Positions 1 to 7,764 of a stretch of DNA of 34,546 nucleotides are shown here, piece by piece (position 1 is the first letter of the stretch; every line of letters starts with the position of its first letter). Origin of the DNA: an uncultured Bacilli bacterium (GTDB lineage Bacteria > Bacillota_I > Bacilli_A > RF39 > UBA660); assembly GCA_947630415.1 (NCBI GenBank), contig CANRHM010000002.1, positions 1 through 34,546 on the forward strand. Direction: 5' to 3'. The notes beneath the pieces are model-generated. The model made no database searches. It was not told where the DNA came from and saw only the letters and a list, made by a program, of their open reading frames with translations. A program made the translations under genes and the position numbers.

Positions 1-45
1 TTTGCAAGATTTTTATTTATAACTAGGGACTTTTCGTCAGAAATT

Positions 46-54
46 TGGTACAAT
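46..54 (+). promoter_or_regulatory. Extended -10 promoter of trpS
   Basis: TGG-TACAAT forms an extended -10 (TGn plus a near-consensus hexamer) 20 bases ahead of the trpS start. No good -35 is seen 16-18 bases upstream, which is usual for extended -10 promoters. The ribosome site AAGGA follows at about 61. Confidence 0.45.
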
Positions 55-74
55 GAATACAAGGACGTGATCAT

Positions 75-1082
75 ATGAAAAAAAATATTCTAACTGGAAT
101 TAGACCGACTGGAAATCTACATTTAGGTCATTATTTTGGAGCCAGTCGTAACTGGATTAAATTACAAGATAATCCGGAATATGATTTTCATTTAGAAATA
201 GCCGATGTACAGGCCTTAACCGATCATTTTGATAATCCTAGTAAAGTACGGGAAAATGTCTATGAATTAGCTATGGACCTACTCTCTATTGGACTTGATC
301 CTAAAAAAGTACATCTCTTTATTCAATCTCAAATTCCAGAAATTGCTGAATTGACCGTTTTCTATTCCAACTTAGTGACGATGGCAAGACTTTATAGAAA
401 CCCTACTGTAAAGACGGAAATCAAACAAAAGAAAGTACTTTTTGGAAATGAAGGAGAAAGTGTTACCTATGGATTTGTAGGTTATCCTGTTAGTCAAGCA
501 GCGGATATTACGGCTTTTAACGGAGAATTAATTCCCGTTGGTGAAGATCAATTACCTTTAATTGAGCAATGTCGTGAAATTGTTCGTAAATTTAATTCTA
601 TCTATGGAGATCTTTTAAAAGAACCTGAACCGCTTCTCTCCTCTACTCCTCGGATTAAAGGATTAGATGGAAATGATAAAATGGGAAAAAGTTTAGGAAA
701 CGCCATCTATTTAAAAGACTCTGAAGAAGAGATTTCTAAAAAAATTATGAACGCCATCACAGATCCTAATAAAATTAAAAAAGATGATCCTGCTAATCCA
801 CAAGTTTGTATGGTTTATTACTATCATCAATTAATTCAAAATCCCAATCTTGAAACCGTATGTGAAGAATGCAAAAAAGGTCATCGTGGATGTGTTCAAT
901 GTAAAAAAGAACTTATTCAAAAGATGAATGAATTCTTAGATCCAATACGAGAAAAAAGAAAATATTATGAAAATCATCATGAGGAAGTAGAAAAGATTTT
1001 AAAAGAAGGCACCGAAAGTGCTAGAGCTACTGCAAAAGAGACAATGAAAAAAGTAAGAGAAGCCATGAAAATCGATTATTAA
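75..1082 (+). CDS. trpS: Tryptophanyl-tRNA synthetase (TrpRS)
   Basis: Charges tRNA-Trp with tryptophan in the cytoplasm (class Ic synthetase). The 335-residue length is normal for bacterial TrpRS. The HIGH-type signature GNLHLGH lies at residues 13-19 and the KMSKS-type loop KMGKS at 202-206. The start is ATG at 75, preceded by AAGGA about 10 bases upstream. The C-terminal half has cysteines 245, 266, 273 and 276 in the spacing C-x20-C-x6-C-x2-C, plus C263. This resembles the C-x22-C-x6-C-x2-C site that binds a 4Fe-4S cluster in Thermotoga maritima TrpRS. That cluster type is known in a minority of TrpRSs; its presence here is inferred. The gene is monocistronic, with a terminator directly after it that faces the convergent minus-strand block. 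A YjbA-like gene lies 3.7 kb away, and trpS and yjbA are also neighbours in Bacillus subtilis. Confidence 0.97.
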   Translation: MKKNILTGIRPTGNLHLGHYFGASRNWIKLQDNPEYDFHLEIADVQALTDHFDNPSKVRENVYELAMDLLSIGLDPKKVHLFIQSQIPEIAELTVFYSNLVTMARLYRNPTVKTEIKQKKVLFGNEGESVTYGFVGYPVSQAADITAFNGELIPVGEDQLPLIEQCREIVRKFNSIYGDLLKEPEPLLSSTPRIKGLDGNDKMGKSLGNAIYLKDSEEEISKKIMNAITDPNKIKKDDPANPQVCMVYYYHQLIQNPNLETVCEECKKGHRGCVQCKKELIQKMNEFLDPIREKRKYYENHHEEVEKILKEGTESARATAKETMKKVREAMKIDY

Positions 1083-1086
1083 AATG

Positions 1087-1119
1087 AAAAAGCATGTTCT
1101 AAAAAAGAGCATGTTTTTT
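1087..1119. terminator. Bidirectional terminator between trpS and the convergent gene
   Basis: A 13-base stem (1087-1099 with 1107-1119, two G-T pairs) encloses a 7-base A-rich loop. It has A-runs on its left side and T-runs on its right, so it can work on both strands. It starts 4 bases after the trpS stop and overlaps the stop of the opposing gene. Confidence 0.8.
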
Positions 1120-1704
1120 ATTGTCTTGTAATAGAATTGCATTCCTTATTAATCGATAGATAATACGAATGCCTGAATAAGTCAAAGTATAGGCATATAA
1201 ATCTTTTAAAACATCTTCTCTTGATGAAAACAAGTCAGACTTTACAATAAGTTTATTTTTTAAACTCAATAATTGAAATAATTTCAAATCATCAAATGTC
1301 AAAACATGAAATCTCTTTCTCACTTCAGAACAATTAAATAATTTGCAAGTTAAATTTTTAGTAGAGCATCCATGACAAGTTTGATATAGACATTTTCTAC
1401 AACAACCATTACATAAATTGGTATTTTTTTGGGTATAGCATTTTCCATTTTTAAAACCACAGATATTTTTATCTCCTATTCTATCATCGATGATTTTACA
1501 AGACTGATCATAAATGTATTGAATTCGTTCTTTCCTATTCTTAATATTTAATGCTTCAACAACATATTCAATATAAGGAATTTGTTTATTATTTTCGATA
1601 GTAAAACAAGTTCTGTGATACCAAAAAGTTTTATAGAACTTCAATTTTTTTAAAAAAGCATTATAATCATGTTCATTATTTATTACGATCGATTTCGTTT
1701 TCAT
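1099..1704 (-). CDS. Cysteine-rich putative metal-binding protein, unknown function
   Basis: A 201-residue protein that I do not recognise. It has no signal peptide or membrane segment, so it is probably cytoplasmic. The middle (about residues 80-130) carries a dense set of at least ten cysteines in short C-x2-C, C-x3-C and CC spacings, including the run CNGCCRKC, followed by C-x4-C before a basic VRKRF stretch. This spacing suggests bound zinc or an iron-sulphur cluster; that is inference. It lies 9 bases downstream of the 946-residue HD protein gene and is probably cotranscribed with it. The only purine-rich site (GAGGAG) sits about 14 bases before the ATG, so translation may rely on coupling to the upstream gene. 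Its end overlaps the bidirectional terminator shared with trpS. Confidence 0.75.
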   Translation of the reverse strand: MKTKSIVINNEHDYNAFLKKLKFYKTFWYHRTCFTIENNKQIPYIEYVVEALNIKNRKERIQYIYDQSCKIIDDRIGDKNICGFKNGKCYTQKNTNLCNGCCRKCLYQTCHGCSTKNLTCKLFNCSEVRKRFHVLTFDDLKLFQLLSLKNKLIVKSDLFSSREDVLKDLYAYTLTYSGIRIIYRLIRNAILLQDNKKHALF

Positions 1705-1713
1705 GAAAATTCA

Positions 1714-4554
1714 CTATACTCCTCTACAAACCATATAAACCATAAGAATAGCAAGCACACAAACAACTCCTATTATAAGAGAAAAAGTTAAAACACTAGC
1801 AAATCCACCTTTAGGATTATTGTTTGAATTATTTTTCTTTACGAATTGTCCTGTTTTACTAGATTCTGTTTGAATTATTCTATCTTCAGATTTAGATTGC
1901 TTAAAACTAGTTAAAGATTGTTCGATTGCTTGTTTTCGTTCGGGATTGTTAGTTGTTCTTTGTTCCGTCAGCCACGTTACAACACTCACATATTCTTCTT
2001 TTTTATCACAACCTATTTCCATGGCCTTAATAACATCATTTTTGGCACGCATAATACAATCTTGTTGCTTTGCTGATTGAGTTACTTGCATTTTATCGTT
2101 GAGTCCTTTTCCAATGCCTACTACTAATTCTTCAGAATTTAACTGATTTGATAATCTACTTGTAACTTCACTCATTACTTGATGAACAAACTGTGATTCA
2201 ACTGTTAAAGATGTATCTTGTTTTCCTGGAAAGACTAAAGATTTATCTTCCAAATTAGAATTTATCTTTTTAAGAACCTCATAATTTAATTGATTCTTTT
2301 TTCCATCGACATAGTATTTTTCATAGAACTGATTTCGAATAGGAACAACACATTCATTTTCATTATCATAATTTGGTTCTCGTCCATACTTCTTTTTAAA
2401 ATTTTCTATATAACTATAAATATTTTGATCGATGTCTTGTCTTACTCTATTCATCGTTTCTATTACTTTAGGATCTTTAGCATAATATCCTATTAAATTT
2501 GCCGCATCTTTCCATTTTTTATCTAATATGTGAGCATCTTCTTTTAAATGTTTAACATTCCAAATATAAACTTCGAAAGAAGACATAAAAGAAGATAGTT
2601 GAGCCTCTTTAGAATAATCATGAACAACTCTTAATCTTTTCTTATCTTCTAAATAATTTAATAAATCCATCGCCTTAAAAGACACCTGTTGGATAGGTCT
2701 AACACTTTCTTCAGATACCCATTCACCAGTTCTTGCTGCTGTAGTAGGAGCCGTATATTTATGAAATTTATCACTAGGTAGTTTATAAATTGTAATATAT
2801 TTTGAATCTAAAGTATCCTTGATAGAGCCTTCAAAAATCTCTTTAATGGCTCGAACTGGGCGCTCTTTTTTTTCATCCAAATAAACTTCACTACGCGGGA
2901 AAATCAACGAAACACGAAAGGCTGCCATCGTGAAACAGTTGACCGGATTTATTCCAGCATAAACATAAGAACCTTTTTGAGTACTTTCAGTGGGTTGTAA
3001 TTCTTCTATTCCTGGATTTAAGGAAGCATGAAACATGTTTTCTTCACCACGTTCAAAAGCTTCTATCCATTGTTCTAACAATTCATAATTATTGAGTATG
3101 GGAGCACCACTACTTTTTTCTTTATCACGAATAATCGTCTCACAATAATTCTGATAAAAAGAATCACTAAGGAAATATATTTCTTTGGCTTCCGATGTTC
3201 TTAAACGATTGATATCACATGTTCCCATCGGAGCAGGATAATTTAGACGGTTTCGATCCAAGGCATCGGCATCTTTTAATATATCGGACATCAATTGAAT
3301 TTCTTTCTTTTCAGCATCCGAGAAAGTATCATCCGTAAAAGTAATCGTGTCAGAATCTAGAGCATGTTGTTTAATAAGTAAAGAAACTATTCTGATATCT
3401 TTATCAGCCATTTTACCTTTCATCATCTGTTCGAATCTCGTTGCTCCCACTTCTCCATGTTCTTGATTAGATGCTCCTGTTGTTTTGCCAATATCATGAT
3501 AAAGACCTGCAATCATTAATAATGACGTGTTAATAGGTGAAGTTATTCTATTGGCAATCATTTTGCTATAGGTAAGAACTTTTTCTATATGTTTTAAATC
3601 ATGCTGATAATCTAAAGTATCAATATATAACTTCTCTGTAATTGCTCTATCAACTAGTGAACTAATAAGATTTTGATCATCTAAAGTGAGACCATATTTA
3701 GAAAGCATTTCACTTGAAAATAGTTTAAGATAACTTTGTTCTTTCGAAAGTCCTATCTTTCTTAAAAATTCTTCATCTTGTAATTCCTTTTTAATAGAAA
3801 CTATTAACTGTGGATTTATCTTCGAATTCTTTTCAATTAAATTTTTAGTAAAATCAACAATTTGTTCTTTATAAATCGATAGTATTTGTTCATCTTGATC
3901 CGTAAAATTACCACGATGATATTTTTTATTTTTATCAAGTGTATACACTCTATTCATAAACTGAGCAAAATCCATAAACTTATTTTCGGTGAGCCGATTG
4001 AATGATTCTTCAAATGAAGTATCATTTCCTAAATATTGATTAGCCAGTTTATCCTCGCCTATCAATACTTTCATTACCCGCATGATATTTTTTATAAAAT
4101 AAAGATAATCTTCACTTTCACTCAATCGTGTTTGTTCAATGTCTTCAGCAAAAACTTGTGTGCAAGCTTCATTAATTCCTGTATAAATGCTTTCGGAGTC
4201 TATATAAGGATATCCAAAAGTGAATTGCTTTCCATCTCTCGTTTCGGAAAGACCATGTAATATTTCATGTGTAAGTTGAAGGCGAACCAACTCTAAATGA
4301 TCTAATGCAAAAGTTTCATCAGCATAAATTTCAGTTCGATTAGGAAAGGGCCAGCAAACTAAAGAAGAACCTCTTATTTGACGTACAGGAGCATAGTAAA
4401 ATGAAAATTCATCTCTTAGATTTTTCTCTAAATTCATAACAGGAACTCTTTTTCGAAAGTATTCCCAAGCTTTACGTTTCTTTTCATTGATGACATCCAT
4501 TGATTGTATCTTTCTATATCTTACTAGTTCATTGTATTGCTCTTGTATGGTCAT
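1714..4554 (-). CDS. Gluzincin-like / HD-phosphohydrolase / tail-anchored protein
   Basis: A 946-residue multidomain protein. The N-terminal part has an HExxH motif (HEILH, residues 96-100) with a downstream NEACTQ (E129), the His-Glu-His and later Glu layout of gluzincin-type zinc peptidases. Residues about 312-436 look like an HD-superfamily metal phosphohydrolase: H317/H321, the HD pair 352-353 within YHDIGKT, H365 in an EHGEVGA context, H396, and a KDADALDR stretch at 426-433. The long helical region that follows is not recognised. The last 30 residues form one hydrophobic segment (about 918-942) ending in CRGV, so the enzyme domains probably face the cytoplasm on a tail anchor. The substrate is unknown; HD proteins often act on nucleotides or cyclic dinucleotides. 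The ribosome site AGGAGG precedes the ATG, and a promoter lies about 75 bases upstream. The cysteine-rich 201-residue gene follows directly. Confidence 0.8.
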   Translation of the reverse strand: MTIQEQYNELVRYRKIQSMDVINEKKRKAWEYFRKRVPVMNLEKNLRDEFSFYYAPVRQIRGSSLVCWPFPNRTEIYADETFALDHLELVRLQLTHEILHGLSETRDGKQFTFGYPYIDSESIYTGINEACTQVFAEDIEQTRLSESEDYLYFIKNIMRVMKVLIGEDKLANQYLGNDTSFEESFNRLTENKFMDFAQFMNRVYTLDKNKKYHRGNFTDQDEQILSIYKEQIVDFTKNLIEKNSKINPQLIVSIKKELQDEEFLRKIGLSKEQSYLKLFSSEMLSKYGLTLDDQNLISSLVDRAITEKLYIDTLDYQHDLKHIEKVLTYSKMIANRITSPINTSLLMIAGLYHDIGKTTGASNQEHGEVGATRFEQMMKGKMADKDIRIVSLLIKQHALDSDTITFTDDTFSDAEKKEIQLMSDILKDADALDRNRLNYPAPMGTCDINRLRTSEAKEIYFLSDSFYQNYCETIIRDKEKSSGAPILNNYELLEQWIEAFERGEENMFHASLNPGIEELQPTESTQKGSYVYAGINPVNCFTMAAFRVSLIFPRSEVYLDEKKERPVRAIKEIFEGSIKDTLDSKYITIYKLPSDKFHKYTAPTTAARTGEWVSEESVRPIQQVSFKAMDLLNYLEDKKRLRVVHDYSKEAQLSSFMSSFEVYIWNVKHLKEDAHILDKKWKDAANLIGYYAKDPKVIETMNRVRQDIDQNIYSYIENFKKKYGREPNYDNENECVVPIRNQFYEKYYVDGKKNQLNYEVLKKINSNLEDKSLVFPGKQDTSLTVESQFVHQVMSEVTSRLSNQLNSEELVVGIGKGLNDKMQVTQSAKQQDCIMRAKNDVIKAMEIGCDKKEEYVSVVTWLTEQRTTNNPERKQAIEQSLTSFKQSKSEDRIIQTESSKTGQFVKKNNSNNNPKGGFASVLTFSLIIGVVCVLAILMVYMVCRGV

Positions 4555-4629
4555 AGAGATATCCTCCTTTCTTTTTTATAGTTTTTAAAATGATTTTTTA
4601 GATTAAAACGTCATATTTTCTATACTTTC

Positions 4630-4658
4630 ATTATATAAAATTATCCACAAAAGAACAA
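4630..4658 (-). promoter_or_regulatory. Promoter of the HD-protein operon
   Basis: A perfect TATAAT (complement of 4630-4635) is preceded at 17 bases by a weak TTGTTC -35 (complement of 4653-4658). It lies in the 203-base gap 4555-4757, whose only other visible element is the terminator of the upstream gene. Confidence 0.55.
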
Positions 4659-4729
4659 GTAAAGATCCCGTATGTTTACATCGGTATAAATATCCATAAA
4701 AACATTTATAAATAAGATGAAATAAGGGC

Positions 4730-4759
4730 AAAAATAAAACGTCCTTTTTTTGAACGTTT
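4730..4759 (-). terminator. Terminator after the YjbA-like gene
   Basis: Read on the minus strand, an 8-base stem (arms 4752-4759 and 4737-4744, one G-T pair) with a seven-A loop is followed by a T-rich tract. It overlaps the stop codon of the 4758-5408 gene. Confidence 0.75.
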
Positions 4760-5408
4760 ATATGCCTTTTGTATGAGAAAGTTTTAAAAGTTGATAAAGA
4801 TTTTCATGTTTTCCATTAAAACTTTCAAAACTATCCATTAATCTTTGATACATCAAATCAAAATCTTCTTCCATCTCATTAAAATATTCTTGATAAAGAT
4901 ATTCCATCTTTTCTTTTTCCTTTTTTTGATAAGTAGAAGAGATTTCATTTAATAGATATTTTTTCTTCTCTTCTTCACTTCTCGTATTAAATCCTTTTTC
5001 TAAGACTTTTTTTCCTTTTTTGTAAGTAATCGTATGAAACTCTAGTCGACTTACTAAATCAATGACATCTTCTTCTTCATCTAAAAGCAATCTACTATGG
5101 AAGATCTGTTCTCCTTTTTTGTTAAATTCAGTAGCAATGCATCTTACTCCATCGGATAACACACAAGCATAGGGAAGCACTTCTATCTTTTTGTTGCGAT
5201 ACACTTCAGTTAAATCTTCTATTTTATCAAGAAGTTCTTCGTCTATTTTAATCTTAAAATGTATAAAATCAGATAACGTTTTACTATCTACTTTCAATAA
5301 TGGAATTCGCTTCACATGTTCAATGGTATCTTTTTTATCCCATTCATAAAAGTCATATAATAAATCTAAATCCGTCCAATTTAGTAAAATATCATAAATG
5401 TAAATCAA
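4758..5408 (-). CDS. YjbA-like protein, DUF3603 family
   Basis: A 216-residue cytoplasmic protein of unknown function. The N-terminus (MIYIYD, then WxxxD, then IPLLKVD at about residues 35-41) and the VLSDGVRCIA stretch near 83-92 match what I recall of B. subtilis YjbA (DUF3603). The C-terminal 90 residues are highly charged and helical. The start is TTG at 5408: it has AAAGGGG 8 bases upstream and gives an N-terminus in register with YjbA. The gene overlaps the end of the preceding small membrane-protein gene by 17 bases, so the two are probably coupled. In B. subtilis yjbA sits next to trpS, and here trpS is 3.7 kb away with two extra genes between, which supports the assignment. The family has no established role that I can name. 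Confidence 0.7.
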   Translation of the reverse strand: MIYIYDILLNWTDLDLLYDFYEWDKKDTIEHVKRIPLLKVDSKTLSDFIHFKIKIDEELLDKIEDLTEVYRNKKIEVLPYACVLSDGVRCIATEFNKKGEQIFHSRLLLDEEEDVIDLVSRLEFHTITYKKGKKVLEKGFNTRSEEEKKKYLLNEISSTYQKKEKEKMEYLYQEYFNEMEEDFDLMYQRLMDSFESFNGKHENLYQLLKLSHTKGI

Positions 5409-5619
5409 ATCGATTATCCCCTTTCCAAAAAATAGCTAGTGTCATCATAATAAAGCCGATGAGGGCAAATATACATTCGATTCTAGAAAATGTAAAACGA
5501 AAGTATTCGGTCACCGAAAAACCAATGGAAAAGAAGTTTAGATAAATAACCCAATAAGTGGATCCTATAAGTGTAAGTCCAAAGCCTAGAAGAAAGAAAA
5601 AAAGACGCAAGATGATCAC
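5392..5619 (-). CDS. Small two-helix membrane protein
   Basis: A 75-residue protein with two hydrophobic segments (about residues 3-30 and 48-66) joined by a short polar loop, ending in a charged tail. I do not recognise a family. The GTG start at 5619 is uncertain: the purine-rich sequence just before it is weak, and AGGTGAT overlaps the GTG, which could favour the in-frame TTG three codons later. It overlaps the YjbA-like gene by 17 bases and is probably cotranscribed with it. It is supported as a real gene by this coupling, its coherent membrane topology, and the terminator that closes the previous unit upstream. Confidence 0.6.
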   Translation of the reverse strand: MIILRLFFFLLGFGLTLIGSTYWVIYLNFFSIGFSVTEYFRFTFSRIECIFALIGFIMMTLAIFWKGDNRFDLHL

Positions 5620-5689
5620 CTATCTCATTTTATTTATCATTTCTTCTTTTTATTATGATTATTTATAGTATTAGATAAAAAAGGATTTT

Positions 5690-5718
5690 TATTCAAAGAA
5701 AAAACCTTAACGGTTTTT
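5690..5718 (-). terminator. Terminator of the rmuC / membrane-protein unit
   Basis: On the minus strand, a 7-base stem (AAAAACC with GGTTTTT, arms 5712-5718 and 5700-5706) is followed by a T-rich run. It overlaps the stop of the 5717-6301 gene. Confidence 0.75.
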
Positions 5719-6301
5719 ACTTTTTCTTAAATAGACCATAGCCTAGTGAATAGACTCCACTTCCAAAGAAAGCGATTAACATATCCGTCATGGTATCATC
5801 GACGCCAGAGGTTTGAACCCATTGTGTATCACTTCCCGAGACTTTATCCATGGTAAATTCCATAAATTCCCAACAAGATGCCACGGCAAGGGAAAAGATA
5901 AGCATAAAGAAGATGGTAAAAGCCTTATGTTTTAATGGATTAATAGGACTTTCTTTTAAGAATAGGTAAGCAATATAACAAGTAAGTGCTCCTGATAAAC
6001 CATGAACAAACAAATCCCACCACGGAATACTACTATACCAATTCTGAACACTTCCTAAAATATGTGCTAAAAGAATAAACACTAAATAAATAAATTCGGT
6101 GGATTCTTTTAAATCGTAACGCAATATCTTTCGCACTAAAAACGGAACTAAAATAACTAAGAAAACAGCGGCTACAGTAAATAGGCGTTCAAAATCGTTT
6201 TGATAAAACATTAAGATAATTTTGTATAAAGCAAAAAGAGCAAACGCAATTTTAATAATGTTATTCCAAATTTTTAGAGATTTCATTTTCTTCACCTTCA
6301 T
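5717..6301 (-). CDS. Polytopic membrane protein, YjdF/DUF2238-like
   Basis: A 194-residue integral membrane protein with about six hydrophobic segments. It carries polar residues inside or between helices: WWDLFVHGLSGA near residues 93-104, CWEFMEF near 143-149, and VDDTMTDM near 167-174. This HG...WEF.E...DT..D pattern resembles the YjdF/DUF2238 group of membrane proteins, whose function is unknown. The assignment is by pattern only. The gene starts 41 bases inside the end of rmuC. Two ATGs are possible, at 6301 (GGAG 7 bases upstream) and 6286 (AAGGTG upstream); I keep the first. Both imply translational coupling to rmuC, and the unit ends in a terminator. Confidence 0.65.
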   Translation of the reverse strand: MKVKKMKSLKIWNNIIKIAFALFALYKIILMFYQNDFERLFTVAAVFLVILVPFLVRKILRYDLKESTEFIYLVFILLAHILGSVQNWYSSIPWWDLFVHGLSGALTCYIAYLFLKESPINPLKHKAFTIFFMLIFSLAVASCWEFMEFTMDKVSGSDTQWVQTSGVDDTMTDMLIAFFGSGVYSLGYGLFKKK

Positions 6302-7367
6302 TTAATTTCTCCATTTGTACTCCACTAATTAAATCAAACTTTTTAGTAATTTTTTCGGTCGTAATATTGACGTTTTCCACATCTCTATTAACGGCTTGAA
6401 TGCTTTTAGCAAGATGCGTCCAACGTTCCTTATAACGAGCAAATTCTTGACCTAGTTTATTTAATTCATCATGAATAATCGAAGTATATTTATCTCGCTC
6501 CATATTTTTAATAATCATTTGAATCACCGTCAAAGTAGAGATTAGTGTGGTAGGAGATGTAATCCATACTTTTTTCTTATAAGCATAATCCACAATATCT
6601 TGATGGTAGGCATTAATCTCTGCAAAGATAGCTTCAGCTGGTAAGAATAAAATCGCTTGATCAGTCGTAACACTTGGAATAATATATTTGCTACTAATCG
6701 CATCAATATGTTTTTTGACATCGATTTTAAATTGTTTTTCAAATAGTTCACGGTCACGACTTGAAATCGTTTTATCCACCATTCGTTGATAACTTTCTAA
6801 TGGAAACTTTGAATCAATACAAATCGTTCCCAAAGGTTCAGGAGCATAAAGAATCGCATCCGCAATGGTATCGTTCGGCAAAGAGGCTTGCAATTTGTAA
6901 ATAGACTCGTTATTCTCGCCAAAGACATTTACTAGAATGTGTTTTAAATTGACTTCACCAAAGATTCCTCTACTCTTTTTATCGGTTAAGATGCTTTGCA
7001 AAGAAACAATATCTCCAGAAAGTGTTTCAATTTTCTTTTGTGCTTCATCAATCTTACTTAATCGTTCTAAAACCGAAGCAAAAGTTTTATTGGTCTTTTC
7101 AAAGTTTTGATCCAAGCGTTCGTTTACTCGATTATTAATTTTATCAAGACGATTTTCGATCTTTTCATTTAACTGAGTAAAGTCACCATTAAGTTCTCTA
7201 CTTAAACTAGACTTAAATTCACCCATTTCCTTGGTCATACTTACTTCTAATTTACCAAGACGTTCCACCATACTATTATTATCGTTTTTCTTGGTTAATG
7301 TTATACCTATAACCACCAACAATAAAATAACCAGTGTTACTAATAAACCAATTATAATATAATCCAT
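6261..7367 (-). CDS. rmuC: DNA recombination protein RmuC
   Basis: RmuC-family protein, in Escherichia coli linked to limiting recombination at inverted repeats; it has a PD-(D/E)xK nuclease-like fold. A single N-terminal transmembrane helix (about residues 3-23) is followed by a long coiled coil (about 30-125) and the conserved RmuC domain (about 130-330). Recognisable landmarks are RGIFGEVNL, ICIDSKFPLE, ILFLPAEAIFAE and VWITSPTTLI. The 368-residue length is at the short end of the family. An ATG start with a weak AAGGATG site upstream is used. A possible extended -10 (TAAAAT, complement of 7389-7394) lies in the 53-base gap before it. The next gene overlaps its end by 41 bases. Confidence 0.93.
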   Translation of the reverse strand: MDYIIIGLLVTLVILLLVVIGITLTKKNDNNSMVERLGKLEVSMTKEMGEFKSSLSRELNGDFTQLNEKIENRLDKINNRVNERLDQNFEKTNKTFASVLERLSKIDEAQKKIETLSGDIVSLQSILTDKKSRGIFGEVNLKHILVNVFGENNESIYKLQASLPNDTIADAILYAPEPLGTICIDSKFPLESYQRMVDKTISSRDRELFEKQFKIDVKKHIDAISSKYIIPSVTTDQAILFLPAEAIFAEINAYHQDIVDYAYKKKVWITSPTTLISTLTVIQMIIKNMERDKYTSIIHDELNKLGQEFARYKERWTHLAKSIQAVNRDVENVNITTEKITKKFDLISGVQMEKLNEGEENEISKNLE

Positions 7368-7420
7368 AATACCATCATCCTTACTTCTATTTTATCACAA
7401 ACAGCATCCATTCAAAATAG

Positions 7421-7708
7421 TTATTTCAGTTGTTTTTCATACGCATAAAATCCATCTTTAATTTCAATAATATGATATCCTAATTCATTTAGTACTCTTC
7501 CTATTCGTTTCGTTTTATAACCAAATTCACAATAAACATAGTATTTTTCATTTTTATTTAAATAACGTTCAGGATCTTTTACTAACTCTTCCATTGGAAT
7601 ATTAATAGCTCCTGGAATATGACTTTCTTGATATCTTCTTTTAGATCTTATATCGATAGGATGAATATAAGGATACTTTAAAATTTCTTCAATTAATACT
7701 TGTTCCAT
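7421..7708 (-). CDS. Single-domain rhodanese-like sulfurtransferase
   Basis: A 95-residue cytoplasmic rhodanese domain. It has the DIR / SHIPGAINIP layout typical of the fold. The active-site loop YCEFGYKT carries the persulphide cysteine, which fits a single-domain thiosulphate or persulphide sulfurtransferase. The substrate is not indicated by neighbours. I prefer the ATG at 7708, which has GGTGA 5 bases upstream, over a GTG at 7720 that would add four residues and has no ribosome site. It lies just downstream of the virD4 terminator and is therefore probably transcribed separately from the secretion locus. Confidence 0.88.
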   Translation of the reverse strand: MEQVLIEEILKYPYIHPIDIRSKRRYQESHIPGAINIPMEELVKDPERYLNKNEKYYVYCEFGYKTKRIGRVLNELGYHIIEIKDGFYAYEKQLK

Positions 7709-7740
7709 AGTCTTCACCACTTTATTGTATGAAAATCAAA

Positions 7741-7764
7741 AAGAAAAGATGAGGGCTACTCATC
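7741..7764 (-). terminator. Terminator of the type IV secretion operon
   Basis: On the minus strand, GATGAG (complement of 7759-7764) pairs with CTCATC (complement of 7748-7753) around a 5-base loop, followed directly by TTTTCTTTTT. It overlaps the virD4 stop and marks the end of the 26-kb cluster. Confidence 0.8.

Noticed and set aside
5668..5696. Promoter for the small membrane protein / YjbA pair (TTGAAT, 17, TAATAC)
   Set aside because: Both hexamers are poor matches in AT-rich DNA, so it cannot be told from background.
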